Of a stretch of 64,000 nt of DNA, positions 14,950 to 23,527 are shown piece after piece (the stretch's first letter is position 1; each line of letters opens with the position of its first letter). Position numbers and translations under genes: made by a program. The notes below the pieces were generated by a model. The model had not been told where the DNA came from and did not search any database. It saw nothing but the letters and a program-made list of their open reading frames with translations. This stretch comes from Myxococcus xanthus. GTDB taxonomy: Bacteria > Myxococcota > Myxococcia > Myxococcales > Myxococcaceae. The stretch covers positions 1 to 64,000 of the forward strand of contig NZ_FNOH01000004.1 in the NCBI RefSeq assembly GCF_900106535.1. The letters run 5' to 3'.

Positions 14950-16932
14950 ATGGTGAAGAGGTTGGGAGAGCGCCTCATCGAGGCGGGACTCGTCAACGCC
15001 GGGGCCGTGGAACAGGCCCTGGAGCACCAGAAAATCACCGGCCACAAGGTCGGTGATTGTCTGGTGGAGCTGGGACTGCTCCAGGAAGCGGCGCTGCTGC
15101 GCTTCCTGGCGGCGGAGTTCCAGACGCGCTTCGTCAGCGCGGACAAGCTGGCGAAGGCGCGCATCGCCACCGAGGTGCTGGACCGGCTTCCGGTGCGCCT
15201 GGCCGAGGCGCAGAACGTGCTGCCACTGGCGGTGGACCCGGAGCGCAAGCTGCTCTCCGTGGTCGCCGCCGAGCCGCAGAACAAGTCGCTGATGGACGAG
15301 ATTGCCCTCGTCACGGGCATGTCGGAGGTCTACGCGTACGTGGGCCTGCGCAGCGCCATCTCCGCCGCCATCCGCAAGCACTACTACGGCGATCCCACCG
15401 CCTTCGCCGCGCTGCTGGAAGGCGCCAACGCCCAGGGCCAGGCCCCGGCCGCGCCGTCCCGCCCGGGCGCCCCGGAGCACGGACGCACCTACGCGGGCAG
15501 CGGCACCGGGACGGGCGCGGGCAACCGTGGCGGACTCAGCCTCAACTTCCGCGTGGAGACGGACGCGCGGATGCGGCTGCAACGCGGCAGCAGCACCGGC
15601 ACCCCCGCGGTCCGCCCGTCCACCCAGCGGCGCGAACCCGGCGGGCCGCGCGGGCTGGTGAGCGACAGCGACTACGTGGAGACGCTGGGCATCATGGTCG
15701 GCCTGCTGGAGCAGGACCGGCAGCGCCACCGCGGGCACTCCGCGCAGTTGGCGCGGCAGGCCGGCATCGTGGGCCAGCGCATGGGCATGCCCCACAAGGA
15801 GCTGGCCGCGCTGGCCATCGCCGCCTACCTGCACGACCTGGGAAAGCCGGCGGAGCGGCACTTCTCGCTGGCGAGCAACGCCGTCAACCCGGAGTGGAAG
15901 GCGCAGGCGAAGGTGGCCTGCCGCATCCCCACCCGCATGTTCGAGACGGTGCACCTGCCCGCGCAGACGAACACCATCCTCGCGCAGATGTACGAAGCCT
16001 GGGACGGCTCCGGCACGCCCCAGGGCGCCAAGGGCGAGGACATCACCCTGGGCGCGCGCATCCTCGCCGCGGTGGACAGCTTCCTGGAGCTGACGAAGAA
16101 CCCGGGCAACGCCCTGGGCCGCGTGCTGCCCAAGGAGCAGGCCCTGGAGCACCTGCGCAAGTACGCGGGCGCGCTCTATGACCCGGTGGTGGCGGACATC
16201 GTCATCCAGCTCCAGAGTGGTGAGCTGCTGCGCCACCGGCTGGAGAGCGAAGGCCGCCAGGTGCTCGTGGTGGAGCCGGACGAGACGGCGCGCGGCGAGC
16301 TGCTGGAAGCGGTGCTGAAGCAGGGCCTGGTGGCGCACGCGCTGTCCACCGTCGAGGGCGCGCAGGACGGACTGGCGCGGCAGGACTGCGACGTGCTGGT
16401 GGTGAGCCTGCGGCTGGGGCTGCAGGACGTGACGGACCTGCTGGCGCAGGCCCGCTCGGCGCCGGAGACGGCGGGTCTGCCCATCGCGGTGGTGGGCGAG
16501 CCCGACAATGCCACGCGGGAGCGCCTGCTCATGGCGGGCGCCACGGACGTGCTGTCGCCCGCGGACAAGCCCGCCATCGCGAAGACGGTGCAGGCCCTCT
16601 ACGACGACCGGGTCCAGCACAACGGGCCGGGGCGCGTGGTGCGCGGCAGCTTCGACGAACTCCCCCCTCGCGAGCTGCTGCGCACGCTGGGCGGTGGCCA
16701 CAAGAGCGGCCGGCTCAACCTGCGCCAGCACACGCTGGAGGGCTACCTGCACCTGGAGCGAGGCCGCGTCGTCTTCGCGTCCTTCGGTGGTCACTCAGGC
16801 GAGCCCGCGCTCCAGGCGCTGCTGAAGCTGAAGCAGGCGGACTTCCAGTACGACCCGGACGCGTTGCTGCTGGACGTGCCGCAGATGGACCAGGACCTCG
16901 CGGCCCTGGCCGGCGGCCTCAACGCAGGTTGA
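14950..16932 (+). CDS. MshEN / HD-GYP-like / degenerate receiver / PATAN signalling protein
   Basis: 660-aa cytoplasmic signalling protein. Residues 1-150 are a MshEN (GspE N-terminal) domain, the type that binds c-di-GMP, with the repeated pattern RLGERLIEAGLV and ALEHQKITGHKVGDCLVELG. Residues about 235-430 form an HD-GYP-like domain with HRGH and LHDLGK (H295, D296), but the GYP signature is WDGSGTPQG rather than GYPxG. Residues about 440-555 are a receiver-like domain in which the phospho-Asp position reads VVSLRL, so it is probably not phosphorylated. Residues 565-655 form a PATAN (DUF4388) domain (GSFDELPPRELLRTLGGG, GYLHLERGRVVFASFG). It probably integrates c-di-GMP with other input. 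Its 3' end overlaps the opposing tatD gene by 14 bp. Confidence 0.82.
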   Translation: MVKRLGERLIEAGLVNAGAVEQALEHQKITGHKVGDCLVELGLLQEAALLRFLAAEFQTRFVSADKLAKARIATEVLDRLPVRLAEAQNVLPLAVDPERKLLSVVAAEPQNKSLMDEIALVTGMSEVYAYVGLRSAISAAIRKHYYGDPTAFAALLEGANAQGQAPAAPSRPGAPEHGRTYAGSGTGTGAGNRGGLSLNFRVETDARMRLQRGSSTGTPAVRPSTQRREPGGPRGLVSDSDYVETLGIMVGLLEQDRQRHRGHSAQLARQAGIVGQRMGMPHKELAALAIAAYLHDLGKPAERHFSLASNAVNPEWKAQAKVACRIPTRMFETVHLPAQTNTILAQMYEAWDGSGTPQGAKGEDITLGARILAAVDSFLELTKNPGNALGRVLPKEQALEHLRKYAGALYDPVVADIVIQLQSGELLRHRLESEGRQVLVVEPDETARGELLEAVLKQGLVAHALSTVEGAQDGLARQDCDVLVVSLRLGLQDVTDLLAQARSAPETAGLPIAVVGEPDNATRERLLMAGATDVLSPADKPAIAKTVQALYDDRVQHNGPGRVVRGSFDELPPRELLRTLGGGHKSGRLNLRQHTLEGYLHLERGRVVFASFGGHSGEPALQALLKLKQADFQYDPDALLLDVPQMDQDLAALAGGLNAG

Positions 16933-17695
16933 GGTTGAAGAGGGCGGCGGCGTTGGCGGTGGTGACCGAGGCCACCTCCTCCAGCGTCACGCCCTTGAGT
17001 TCGGCGACCTTCTTCGCCGTCTCCACCACGTGCGAGGGCTGGTTCTTCCGCCCCCGGTGCGGCACCGGCGCCAGGTACGGGCTGTCCGTCTCCACCATCA
17101 GCCTGTCCAACGGCGCGAAGCGCACCGCGTCCTGGAGCGCCTCCGTCTTCTTGTAGGTGATGACGCCCGACAGCGACAGCAGGAAGCCCCGGTCCAGGTA
17201 GCGCCGCGCCGCGTCCGTGTCACCGGTGAAGCAGTGGATGACGCCCTTCGCCACGCCCGTCTCGCCGAGGATGGCGTCACAGTCGTCATGCGCGTCGCGC
17301 ACGTGCACCACCAGCGGCTTGCCCAGCCGGAGCGCCAGCGCGCACTGCCGCCGGAAGACCTCCGCCTGCGCCTCACGCGGTGAGTGGTCGTAGTAGTAGT
17401 CCAGGCCCGCCTCCCCCACCGCCCGGACCTCGGGACGCGCGCAGGTGCGCTCCAGCGTGGCCAGGTCCTCCTCGGTGGCCCGGGCGGCCTCGTGCGGGTG
17501 GATGCCCAACGTGGGCGACAGGAACTCCGGGTGCGCCGCCGCCACCTCCAGCGCGTTGCCCCAGTTACCCGGGCCGTGGAACTGCCCCACCACGACGGCA
17601 TGGACCAGCCCCGCCGCGCGAGCCGCGTCGAGCACGGCCACGACGTCCGGGTAGTCCTTCACCTCGAGGTGACAGTGGGCGTCGACGAATTTCAT
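16919..17695 (-). CDS. tatD: TatD-family metal-dependent DNase
   Basis: Amidohydrolase-fold nuclease of 258 aa. Metal-binding motifs are in place: DAHCHL at the N terminus, GIHPHEA, GEAGLDYYY, VVHVRDAHDD, VIHCFTGD, and the conserved C-terminal VETDSPYLAPVPHRGRKNQPS. The family acts as a 3'-5' exonuclease in DNA repair or turnover. It overlaps the HEAT-repeat gene upstream by 4 bp (ATGA-type), which with metG makes a tight minus-strand operon metG-HEAT-tatD. The metG-tatD linkage is common in bacteria. Confidence 0.95.
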   Translation of the reverse strand: MKFVDAHCHLEVKDYPDVVAVLDAARAAGLVHAVVVGQFHGPGNWGNALEVAAAHPEFLSPTLGIHPHEAARATEEDLATLERTCARPEVRAVGEAGLDYYYDHSPREAQAEVFRRQCALALRLGKPLVVHVRDAHDDCDAILGETGVAKGVIHCFTGDTDAARRYLDRGFLLSLSGVITYKKTEALQDAVRFAPLDRLMVETDSPYLAPVPHRGRKNQPSHVVETAKKVAELKGVTLEEVASVTTANAAALFNLNLR

Positions 17696-18669
17696 GGCTC
17701 CTCCTGCAACAGCTCTTCCAGTTCGGCGCGGGCCTCTGGTGAGGGAAAGGTACTCACCGCGTTGCGAACGGCCTCACGCGCCTCAGCCCCGCCCAGGCGC
17801 CACAGCCCGTCAGCGGCGTCCAATCGGGTGTCCTCGGAGGCCTGCGCGTCCTGGAGCAGCCCGACCAGCCAGGGCAGCGCCCGCGCATCGCCCAGCCGGC
17901 CCAGGCCTCTCGCGGCCGCGCCCCGGCAGGGGTCCTTCACGTCGTCCAGGACTTCCTTCAAGCGCTCCAGCGCGCCGGGTACCTTCACCTCGCCGCAGAG
18001 TTCCACGGCCAGGGCCCGGTCCGGGCTCCACCGCTTCTTCGCCATCCGCTGGATGAGGTACGTCGGGCCGTCCGAATCGCCCAGCTTCGCCAGCACCCCG
18101 GCGGCCTGCGTCTTGTCGAAGGCGGGCAGAAGCCACCGGCCGAACAGCTTCTTCACCTGGGGCAGCGCGCGCGCGTCCCCCAGCTCCGCCAGCGCGCCCA
18201 GGGCCCGGAAGCGCAGCAGGTCCGCGTCCAGCGCCTCCAGCAACACCTCCAGCCCCGCGGCGTGATGGAGGCTGGCGATGCCGCGTGCCGCCTCGAAGCG
18301 GACCTCGAAGGTGCCATCCTCCAGCATGGAGGCCAGCGCCCCACGCAGCTCCGGCCGGGCCAGGTCTGCCAACCGGCCGGTGGCCTCCAGGCGAATCTGC
18401 CACTCCTCGTCCCGAAGCCGGGCGATGAGCAGGTCCGGCAGCTCCGCCGGAGGCACCACCACGGAGGCCAGGCTCACCCCCGCGCGGCGCACCTCCACCT
18501 GCTTGTCCGCCAACAACCGGGGGAGCGCCTCGAGGAACTCGGCGGCGTGCTCGGGGACCTCCGACGCGAGGTGATAGAGCTGGAGCGCGGCTTCCGTCCT
18601 GAACGCCGGGCGCTTCTCGCGCTCCAGCGTCAGGAGGGCCCGGTCCCGGTCGGCGCGCCAGTCCGTCAC
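17692..18669 (-). CDS. HEAT-repeat protein
   Basis: 325 aa starting at a GTG at 18669, one base after the metG stop codon and overlapping tatD by 4 bp, so translation is probably coupled. Almost the whole length is built of HEAT or PBS-lyase-type helical repeats (VRRAGVSLASVVVP, IRLEATGRLADLARPE, VRFEAARGIASLH, FRALGALAELGDARALP, RGAAARGLGRLGDARALP). No catalytic residues stand out. It is likely a protein-interaction scaffold. The link to methionyl-tRNA synthetase is only positional. Confidence 0.85.
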   Translation of the reverse strand: MTDWRADRDRALLTLEREKRPAFRTEAALQLYHLASEVPEHAAEFLEALPRLLADKQVEVRRAGVSLASVVVPPAELPDLLIARLRDEEWQIRLEATGRLADLARPELRGALASMLEDGTFEVRFEAARGIASLHHAAGLEVLLEALDADLLRFRALGALAELGDARALPQVKKLFGRWLLPAFDKTQAAGVLAKLGDSDGPTYLIQRMAKKRWSPDRALAVELCGEVKVPGALERLKEVLDDVKDPCRGAAARGLGRLGDARALPWLVGLLQDAQASEDTRLDAADGLWRLGGAEAREAVRNAVSTFPSPEARAELEELLQEEP

Positions 18670-18670
18670 G

Positions 18671-20782
18671 TCACTTCACCTCGCTGCCAGGGGCCACATC
18701 GCCCGGGTCGAGCAGCGACAGCTCCTTGCCGCCCGGCCCCGCCGTCAGGAGCATGCCGCGCGACTCGATGCCCTTGAGCTTGCGCGGCTTGAGGTTGGCC
18801 ACCACCACCACGTTGCGCCCGGTGAGCGCCTCGGGAGCGAAGGCCTCCGCGATGCCGGAGACGATGGTGCGCGGGCTCCCCTCGCCCACGTCCACCGTGA
18901 GCTTGAGCAGCTTGTCTGCCTTCTGCACCTTCTCCGCGGCCAGCACCTTGCCCGCCTTCAGCACCACCTTGGCGAAGTCGTCGTACTCGATTTCACCCGG
19001 CGACTCGGCCGCGCCAGCGCTCGGAGCCGCCGCCTGCGTCGCGGCGGGAGCCTCGGCGGGCTTCTTCTCCGTCTTGGCGCCCTTGGCCGGCCTGGCCTCC
19101 GCGGCCTGCGGCGCAGCGGCGCCTTCCGGTAGCTTGATGATGGCGTTGACGCGCTCCTCCTCCAGCCGCGGCAGCAGCGGCTCGGGCGTGCCGATGGGAC
19201 GGCTGCGATCCAACAGCGGGTACTTCGCGCCCTCCAGGGCCTGGAACGTCAGCGGCTCGGCGCCGAGCTGAGCGAAGAGCTTCTCGGACAGGCGCGGTGT
19301 CACCGGGGCGAGCAGCGCGCCCAGGAGGTAGGCCACGTCCGCGGCGTCGGACAGGTCCGCGCGAGCGACCTCCGCGTCCTTCTTCACCTGGGCCCACGGC
19401 GCGGCCGTCTGGAGGAAGCCGTTCGCGGCCGACGCAATCTCGGTGATGACGCGGATGGCGGACCGGTACTCCAGCTTGTCGAACGCGTCGCGAACCTCCG
19501 GCACGCGGGCGAGCGCGGCCTCCACCAACTCGCGGCCCGGGCCCTCGGCACGGCCGGGCGCGAGACGCTTCTCCAGCGGACCGGCCAGCAGCGACAGGGC
19601 GCGGTTGGCCAGGTTGCCCACGTTGTTGACCAGCTCGCCATTCACGCGCTGGCGGAAGTCCTTGAGGTTGAGGTCCAGGTCCTCCACCCCCGGGCCCAGG
19701 TTGGCCGCGTAGAAGTAGCGCAAGTAGCTGGGGTCCAACTGGTCCAGGTAGTCGCGCACTGGCACCATGGTGCCGCGAGTCTTCGACATCTTCTCGCCGT
19801 TCAACATCAGGTGGCCGTGGACCTTGATTTCGCTGGGGATGTGGAAGCCCGCGACGTTGAGCACGGCCGGCCAGAACAGCGCGTGGAAGTAGACGATGTC
19901 CTTGCCGATGAAGTGGATGATGCGGGTGTCCGCGTCCGCGCTCCAGTAGTCCAGCGCGCTCTTCGCCTTGCCCGTCTCCTTCGCCCACTTCTCCGTGGTG
20001 GCGATGTACCCGATGGGCGCGTCCAACCAGACGTAGAAGTACTTGTCCGTCTCACCCGGAATGGCGAAGCCGAAGTACGGCCCGTCGCGGCTGATGTCCC
20101 AGTCCGACAGGCCCTTCTCGAAGAAGCCCTGGAGTTGGGTCGCCAGGCCCGGATGGATGAAGCCTGGCTTGCGCAGCACGTCCTGGAGGAAGTCCTCGTG
20201 CCGCGACAGCTTGAAGAACAGGTGTTCGGAGTGCTTGCGGACCGGAGGCGTGCCACACAGGGCACAGCGCGCGTCGATGAGGTCCGTGGGGTCGTAGGCC
20301 TTGCCGCACTTCTCACAGGCGTCGCCGTACTGGTCGGAAGCCTTGCAGTTGGGGCAGGTCCCCTTGATGAAGCGGTCCGGAAGGAAGCGGCGGTCGTTCT
20401 CGCAGTAGGTCTGCTCGATGTTCCGGCGCTCGATGTCGCCCTTCTCCTTCAGCCGCCCGTAGATGAGCTCCGCGTACTGGCGGTTCTCCGGCGAGTTGGT
20501 GGAGTGGAAGTAGTCGAAGCGGACATCGAGGTCGTGGAAGTCCCGCTGGTGCTCCTCGTGGAAGCGGGCGATGAATTCCTCGGGCTTGAGGCCCTGCTTC
20601 GCCGCGTTCAGCTCGATGGGCGTGCCGTGGGTGTCATCGGCACAGAAGTAGACGACGTCCCTGCCGCACGAGCGGAGGAAACGAACGTAGATGTCGGTCT
20701 GCACGTACTCGACGGCGTGGCCGATGTGGAGCGGGCCGTTCGCGTAGGGCAGCGCGCTGGTGACGAGGGTTCTCTCAGCCAT
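18671..20782 (-). CDS. metG: Methionyl-tRNA synthetase with C-terminal tRNA-binding domain
   Basis: Charges tRNA-Met. The 703-aa length fits the form carrying a C-terminal EMAP-II/Trbp111-like domain. Class I signatures are the HIGH-type motif in PLHIGHAVEY near residue 18 and KMSKTRGT at about residue 340. The zinc-knuckle insert has four Cys in CPNC, CEKC and CALC arrangements. After the anticodon-binding helical domain comes an Ala/Pro/Lys linker (about 555-600), then the OB-fold tRNA-binding domain (IEYDDFAKVVLKAGKVLAAE, GRNVVVVANLKPRKLKGIESRGM). The first gene of the operon metG-HEAT-tatD. Confidence 0.97.
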   Translation of the reverse strand: MAERTLVTSALPYANGPLHIGHAVEYVQTDIYVRFLRSCGRDVVYFCADDTHGTPIELNAAKQGLKPEEFIARFHEEHQRDFHDLDVRFDYFHSTNSPENRQYAELIYGRLKEKGDIERRNIEQTYCENDRRFLPDRFIKGTCPNCKASDQYGDACEKCGKAYDPTDLIDARCALCGTPPVRKHSEHLFFKLSRHEDFLQDVLRKPGFIHPGLATQLQGFFEKGLSDWDISRDGPYFGFAIPGETDKYFYVWLDAPIGYIATTEKWAKETGKAKSALDYWSADADTRIIHFIGKDIVYFHALFWPAVLNVAGFHIPSEIKVHGHLMLNGEKMSKTRGTMVPVRDYLDQLDPSYLRYFYAANLGPGVEDLDLNLKDFRQRVNGELVNNVGNLANRALSLLAGPLEKRLAPGRAEGPGRELVEAALARVPEVRDAFDKLEYRSAIRVITEIASAANGFLQTAAPWAQVKKDAEVARADLSDAADVAYLLGALLAPVTPRLSEKLFAQLGAEPLTFQALEGAKYPLLDRSRPIGTPEPLLPRLEEERVNAIIKLPEGAAAPQAAEARPAKGAKTEKKPAEAPAATQAAAPSAGAAESPGEIEYDDFAKVVLKAGKVLAAEKVQKADKLLKLTVDVGEGSPRTIVSGIAEAFAPEALTGRNVVVVANLKPRKLKGIESRGMLLTAGPGGKELSLLDPGDVAPGSEVK

Positions 20783-20897
20783 GGACTCTCCTGAGGGCGG
20801 CGGACCTTAGCCGCTCGGATGGCCGAGGTCATCGACGGCGTGAAGTCCGCGGGCCCGAATGCGCCGCGGAGCCGGAGATGTTATCGACCGGATACGC

Positions 20898-21698
20898 ATG
20901 TGCACCATCATCATCCTGCGCCACATCCACCCCGAATGGCCGCTGGTGCTCGCGGCCAACCGGGACGAGTTCTACGCCCGCCCTGCGACTGGCCCCCAAG
21001 TGCTTCTGGAGTCCCCGCTCGCCGTGGGCGGCCGGGATGAGGAACGCGGTGGGACGTGGATGGGTGTAACCCACGGCGGTTTGTTCGTCGGCCTGACGAA
21101 CCAGCGGGGCGAGCGAGGCCAGGGTCCGGCCCCCCGCTCGCGGGGCGAGGTGGTGCTCAAGGCCCTCCAGGCCGGCAGCGTGGACGCCGTGGACCGGTAC
21201 CTAGATTCCCTGCCAGGGGATGAGTTCATGCCCTTCAACCTGCTCTATGGGGACGCCCAGCGACTGCGCGTGGCCTACGCCCGGAGGACGGACCGGCAGT
21301 TGCGGCGGGAGGATGTCCCCCCGGGGGTCCATGTCCTGCCCAATGACGTGCTGAATGCCCCGGAGCTGCCCAAGGTGGAACGGGCCCGGCTGCTGACCAC
21401 CGAGGTGGCGAAGAAGCCCTGGCCGGAGCTGGCGGAGGGCTTGAAGGCGGTGCTGGCCGACCCGACCCTCCCCACCGAGGAGCTGATTCCGCCCCCGGGC
21501 GCCGGTGAGGACCTGCCCCGCGACTTCCTGCAACGGCTCCAGGCGCTCTGCATCCACACGCCGCTCTACGGGACGCGCTCGTCCGCCGTGGTGGCGCTGG
21601 CGCCGGGGCGCGTCGGGCACTACCTCGCCTCGGACACGCCGCCCTGCCAGGGACCCTGGAAGGATGTCACGGGCCTGCTGACCGGGCCCACCGAGTGA
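20898..21698 (+). CDS. NRDE-family protein (TANGO2 homologue)
   Basis: 266 aa from ATG 20898. The N terminus MCTIIILRHIHPEWPLVLAA leads into the NRDE signature (AANRDEFYARP), then GGRDEERGGTWMGVTHGG, FVGLTNQRG and SRGEVVLKAL, all conserved in the family. Cys2 becomes N-terminal after Met removal, as in Ntn-type folds. The biochemical role of bacterial members is not settled; proposals include heme or lipid handling. It is transcribed divergently from metG and ends 24 bp from the convergent gene at 21723. Confidence 0.88.
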   Translation: MCTIIILRHIHPEWPLVLAANRDEFYARPATGPQVLLESPLAVGGRDEERGGTWMGVTHGGLFVGLTNQRGERGQGPAPRSRGEVVLKALQAGSVDAVDRYLDSLPGDEFMPFNLLYGDAQRLRVAYARRTDRQLRREDVPPGVHVLPNDVLNAPELPKVERARLLTTEVAKKPWPELAEGLKAVLADPTLPTEELIPPPGAGEDLPRDFLQRLQALCIHTPLYGTRSSAVVALAPGRVGHYLASDTPPCQGPWKDVTGLLTGPTE

Positions 21699-21722
21699 CA
21701 GTCGGCGGGGACTCCGACGCCT

Positions 21723-22181
21723 TCAAGACGCAGCGGCGCCATGCTCGCCCACGAGGACCCGGGCCCGCCCGTCCATGGAGAGCTTCACCTCCTCCACGAT
21801 GGTGAAGCCTGACTCGCGAGCCAGCTCGGCCAGGTGCCGCATCCACGGGTTGTAGGGCATGCCGTTGTCCGAGCAGCACGGCACCACGGCGAAGGGCAGC
21901 CGGTGCGCCGCCGCGTACTGGATGATGATGCGGGTGGCGCCATCCGGGTGCATGCCCACCACCAGCTCCGCCTCGCACGGCTCCTCCAGTGTGAAGATGC
22001 GCTGGGCGTAGGTGACGGGCAGGTGCTTGTGCCGCAGGTCGAAGGTGGTGACGGCTCGGCCCCGCTTCGTCAGCGCCTCGTTGAGCTTCCCCTGCCCGCC
22101 CGCCACGTCGAAGACCCGCGGCGCGTTGAAGCGCTCCACCAGGAAATCCGCGAAGAGGTCGAAACGACGCTTGTCCGCCAT
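21723..22181 (-). CDS. Small SAM-methyltransferase-like protein
   Basis: 152 aa from the ATG at 22181, preceded by GAGGAGG. A Rossmann-type SAM motif is visible at residues 20-32 (RVFDVAGGQGKLNEAL), followed by a possible acidic second strand (VTTFDLRH) and a CC motif in VVPCCSDNGMPYNPW. It is shorter than typical class I methyltransferases and I do not recognise a named family. The start lies 11 bp after the holA stop, so it is probably cotranscribed with holB and holA. Confidence 0.7.
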   Translation of the reverse strand: MADKRRFDLFADFLVERFNAPRVFDVAGGQGKLNEALTKRGRAVTTFDLRHKHLPVTYAQRIFTLEEPCEAELVVGMHPDGATRIIIQYAAAHRLPFAVVPCCSDNGMPYNPWMRHLAELARESGFTIVEEVKLSMDGRARVLVGEHGAAAS

Positions 22182-22192
22182 ATGCGCCTCCT

Positions 22193-23527
22193 CTAATAAC
22201 CCGCGCCGTGCTGGCGCACACACACCGTGGCCAGCAGCCGCTCGATGACCAGCCGGCCGTTCGCCGACGACTTCAGCGCCAGGTCCGCCTCTGCGCAGGC
22301 CACCAGCGCGCCCAGCAGCTCCCGCCGCTCATAACCCGCCGCGGCCTTCATGCTGAACGTGAGCGCCCACGCGTTGGGCATCTTCCGCTTGCTGCCCTTC
22401 AGCTCCGCTTCCAGCCGGGGGAAGACGCGCGCCTCCACGTCCTTCGCGGTGCGAGGCGGATTGCCTCCCGCATAGCGCCACAGCCACTCATGGCTCTCCA
22501 GCAGGCCCCGAACGATGGAGGCGACCGCGCCCAGCAACTGCAACGCGTGCGTCCCCTGCCCCATGGCGTCATTCGCGTAGGACAGCGCCCCGCCGAAGTC
22601 GCGCTTCTGGAGCGCCTCGGACAGCTCGAAGAACTCCTCCTCGCGCGCGTGGTGGACCAGCGCGGCCACGTCCGCCCGCTCAATGGCGGGCCCTTCCGAA
22701 TACGTGGCCAGCTTCTCCAGTTCCGACTGGAGCAGGCGGATGTTCCCGCCAATGCGCTCCTTGAGTTCGTCCAGCGCACCGGGGCCCAGCTTCTTCTTGA
22801 AGGGCGCCAGGAACTCCTTGGCGATGTCCGTCAGGTCCAGGTCCTTGTGACGCGCCGCCACCTTCCGCTCGACGACGTAGCCCTTGTCGTGGGCCAGCTT
22901 CACCAGCGGATTCTTGGCGTCCATGTCGGACGCGGCCAGCACCAGCGCATGGCCCGCCGGCACGCCCTTCTGGATGAGGTCCAGCAGCGCCGAGGCATCC
23001 CCCTCGGGCGCGGAGATGCGCTCCTCGCGGCAGAAGGCGGCCGCCTCCTTGAGGAAGGCCACGTCCACGTCGGCCAGCTCGACGTTGAGCTCGTCCTTCC
23101 ACTTCTCCACCGACGGAGCCCCGGGCGTGCTCGGGTCCAACTGGTCCACGCCCCAGCCAGCACGGGCCGCCAGCGCCAACAGTCGCCGCGCGCCCTCCTT
23201 TCGCTTGCCCGCCTTCCACGCCTCGCGTGCCTTGCCCAGCGCGTCCCCTCGCCCCTTCTTGGGCGCCAGGAACTCCGGGTCGCGGACCAGCACCACCTTG
23301 CGGCCGGGGAACAGCGGCAGCGTGGCCAGCTCCTGCGCCACCTCGCGCGGGCTGCCCGCGTCCAACACGGCCAGGTTGAGGCCCATGGCCGCGTCGGGGA
23401 CGAGCAGCTTCACCAGCTCGTCAGCGCCCTTGCGGACCAGGAATTCCTCGCCCACCAAGAGGTACACCGGGGCGACCTTGCCCCCCTTCACGCTCGCCAG
23501 CACGTCATCCATCTCACTGGCGCTCAT
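22193..23527 (-). CDS. holA: DNA polymerase III subunit delta
   Basis: Clamp-loader subunit that opens the sliding clamp. From the ATG at 23527 the product is 444 aa, longer than E. coli HolA (about 340) because of an insert (about residues 85-155) rich in Lys and Ala. Recognisable parts are VYLLVGEEFLVRKGADEL at the N terminus, the helical collar region NIRLLQSELEKLATYS, and LLGAVASIVRGLLESHEWLW. The start overlaps the holB stop in an ATGA, so translation is probably coupled with the partner subunit. The longer open frame upstream of 23527 is antisense-like sequence inside holB. Confidence 0.85.
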   Translation of the reverse strand: MSASEMDDVLASVKGGKVAPVYLLVGEEFLVRKGADELVKLLVPDAAMGLNLAVLDAGSPREVAQELATLPLFPGRKVVLVRDPEFLAPKKGRGDALGKAREAWKAGKRKEGARRLLALAARAGWGVDQLDPSTPGAPSVEKWKDELNVELADVDVAFLKEAAAFCREERISAPEGDASALLDLIQKGVPAGHALVLAASDMDAKNPLVKLAHDKGYVVERKVAARHKDLDLTDIAKEFLAPFKKKLGPGALDELKERIGGNIRLLQSELEKLATYSEGPAIERADVAALVHHAREEEFFELSEALQKRDFGGALSYANDAMGQGTHALQLLGAVASIVRGLLESHEWLWRYAGGNPPRTAKDVEARVFPRLEAELKGSKRKMPNAWALTFSMKAAAGYERRELLGALVACAEADLALKSSANGRLVIERLLATVCVRQHGAGY

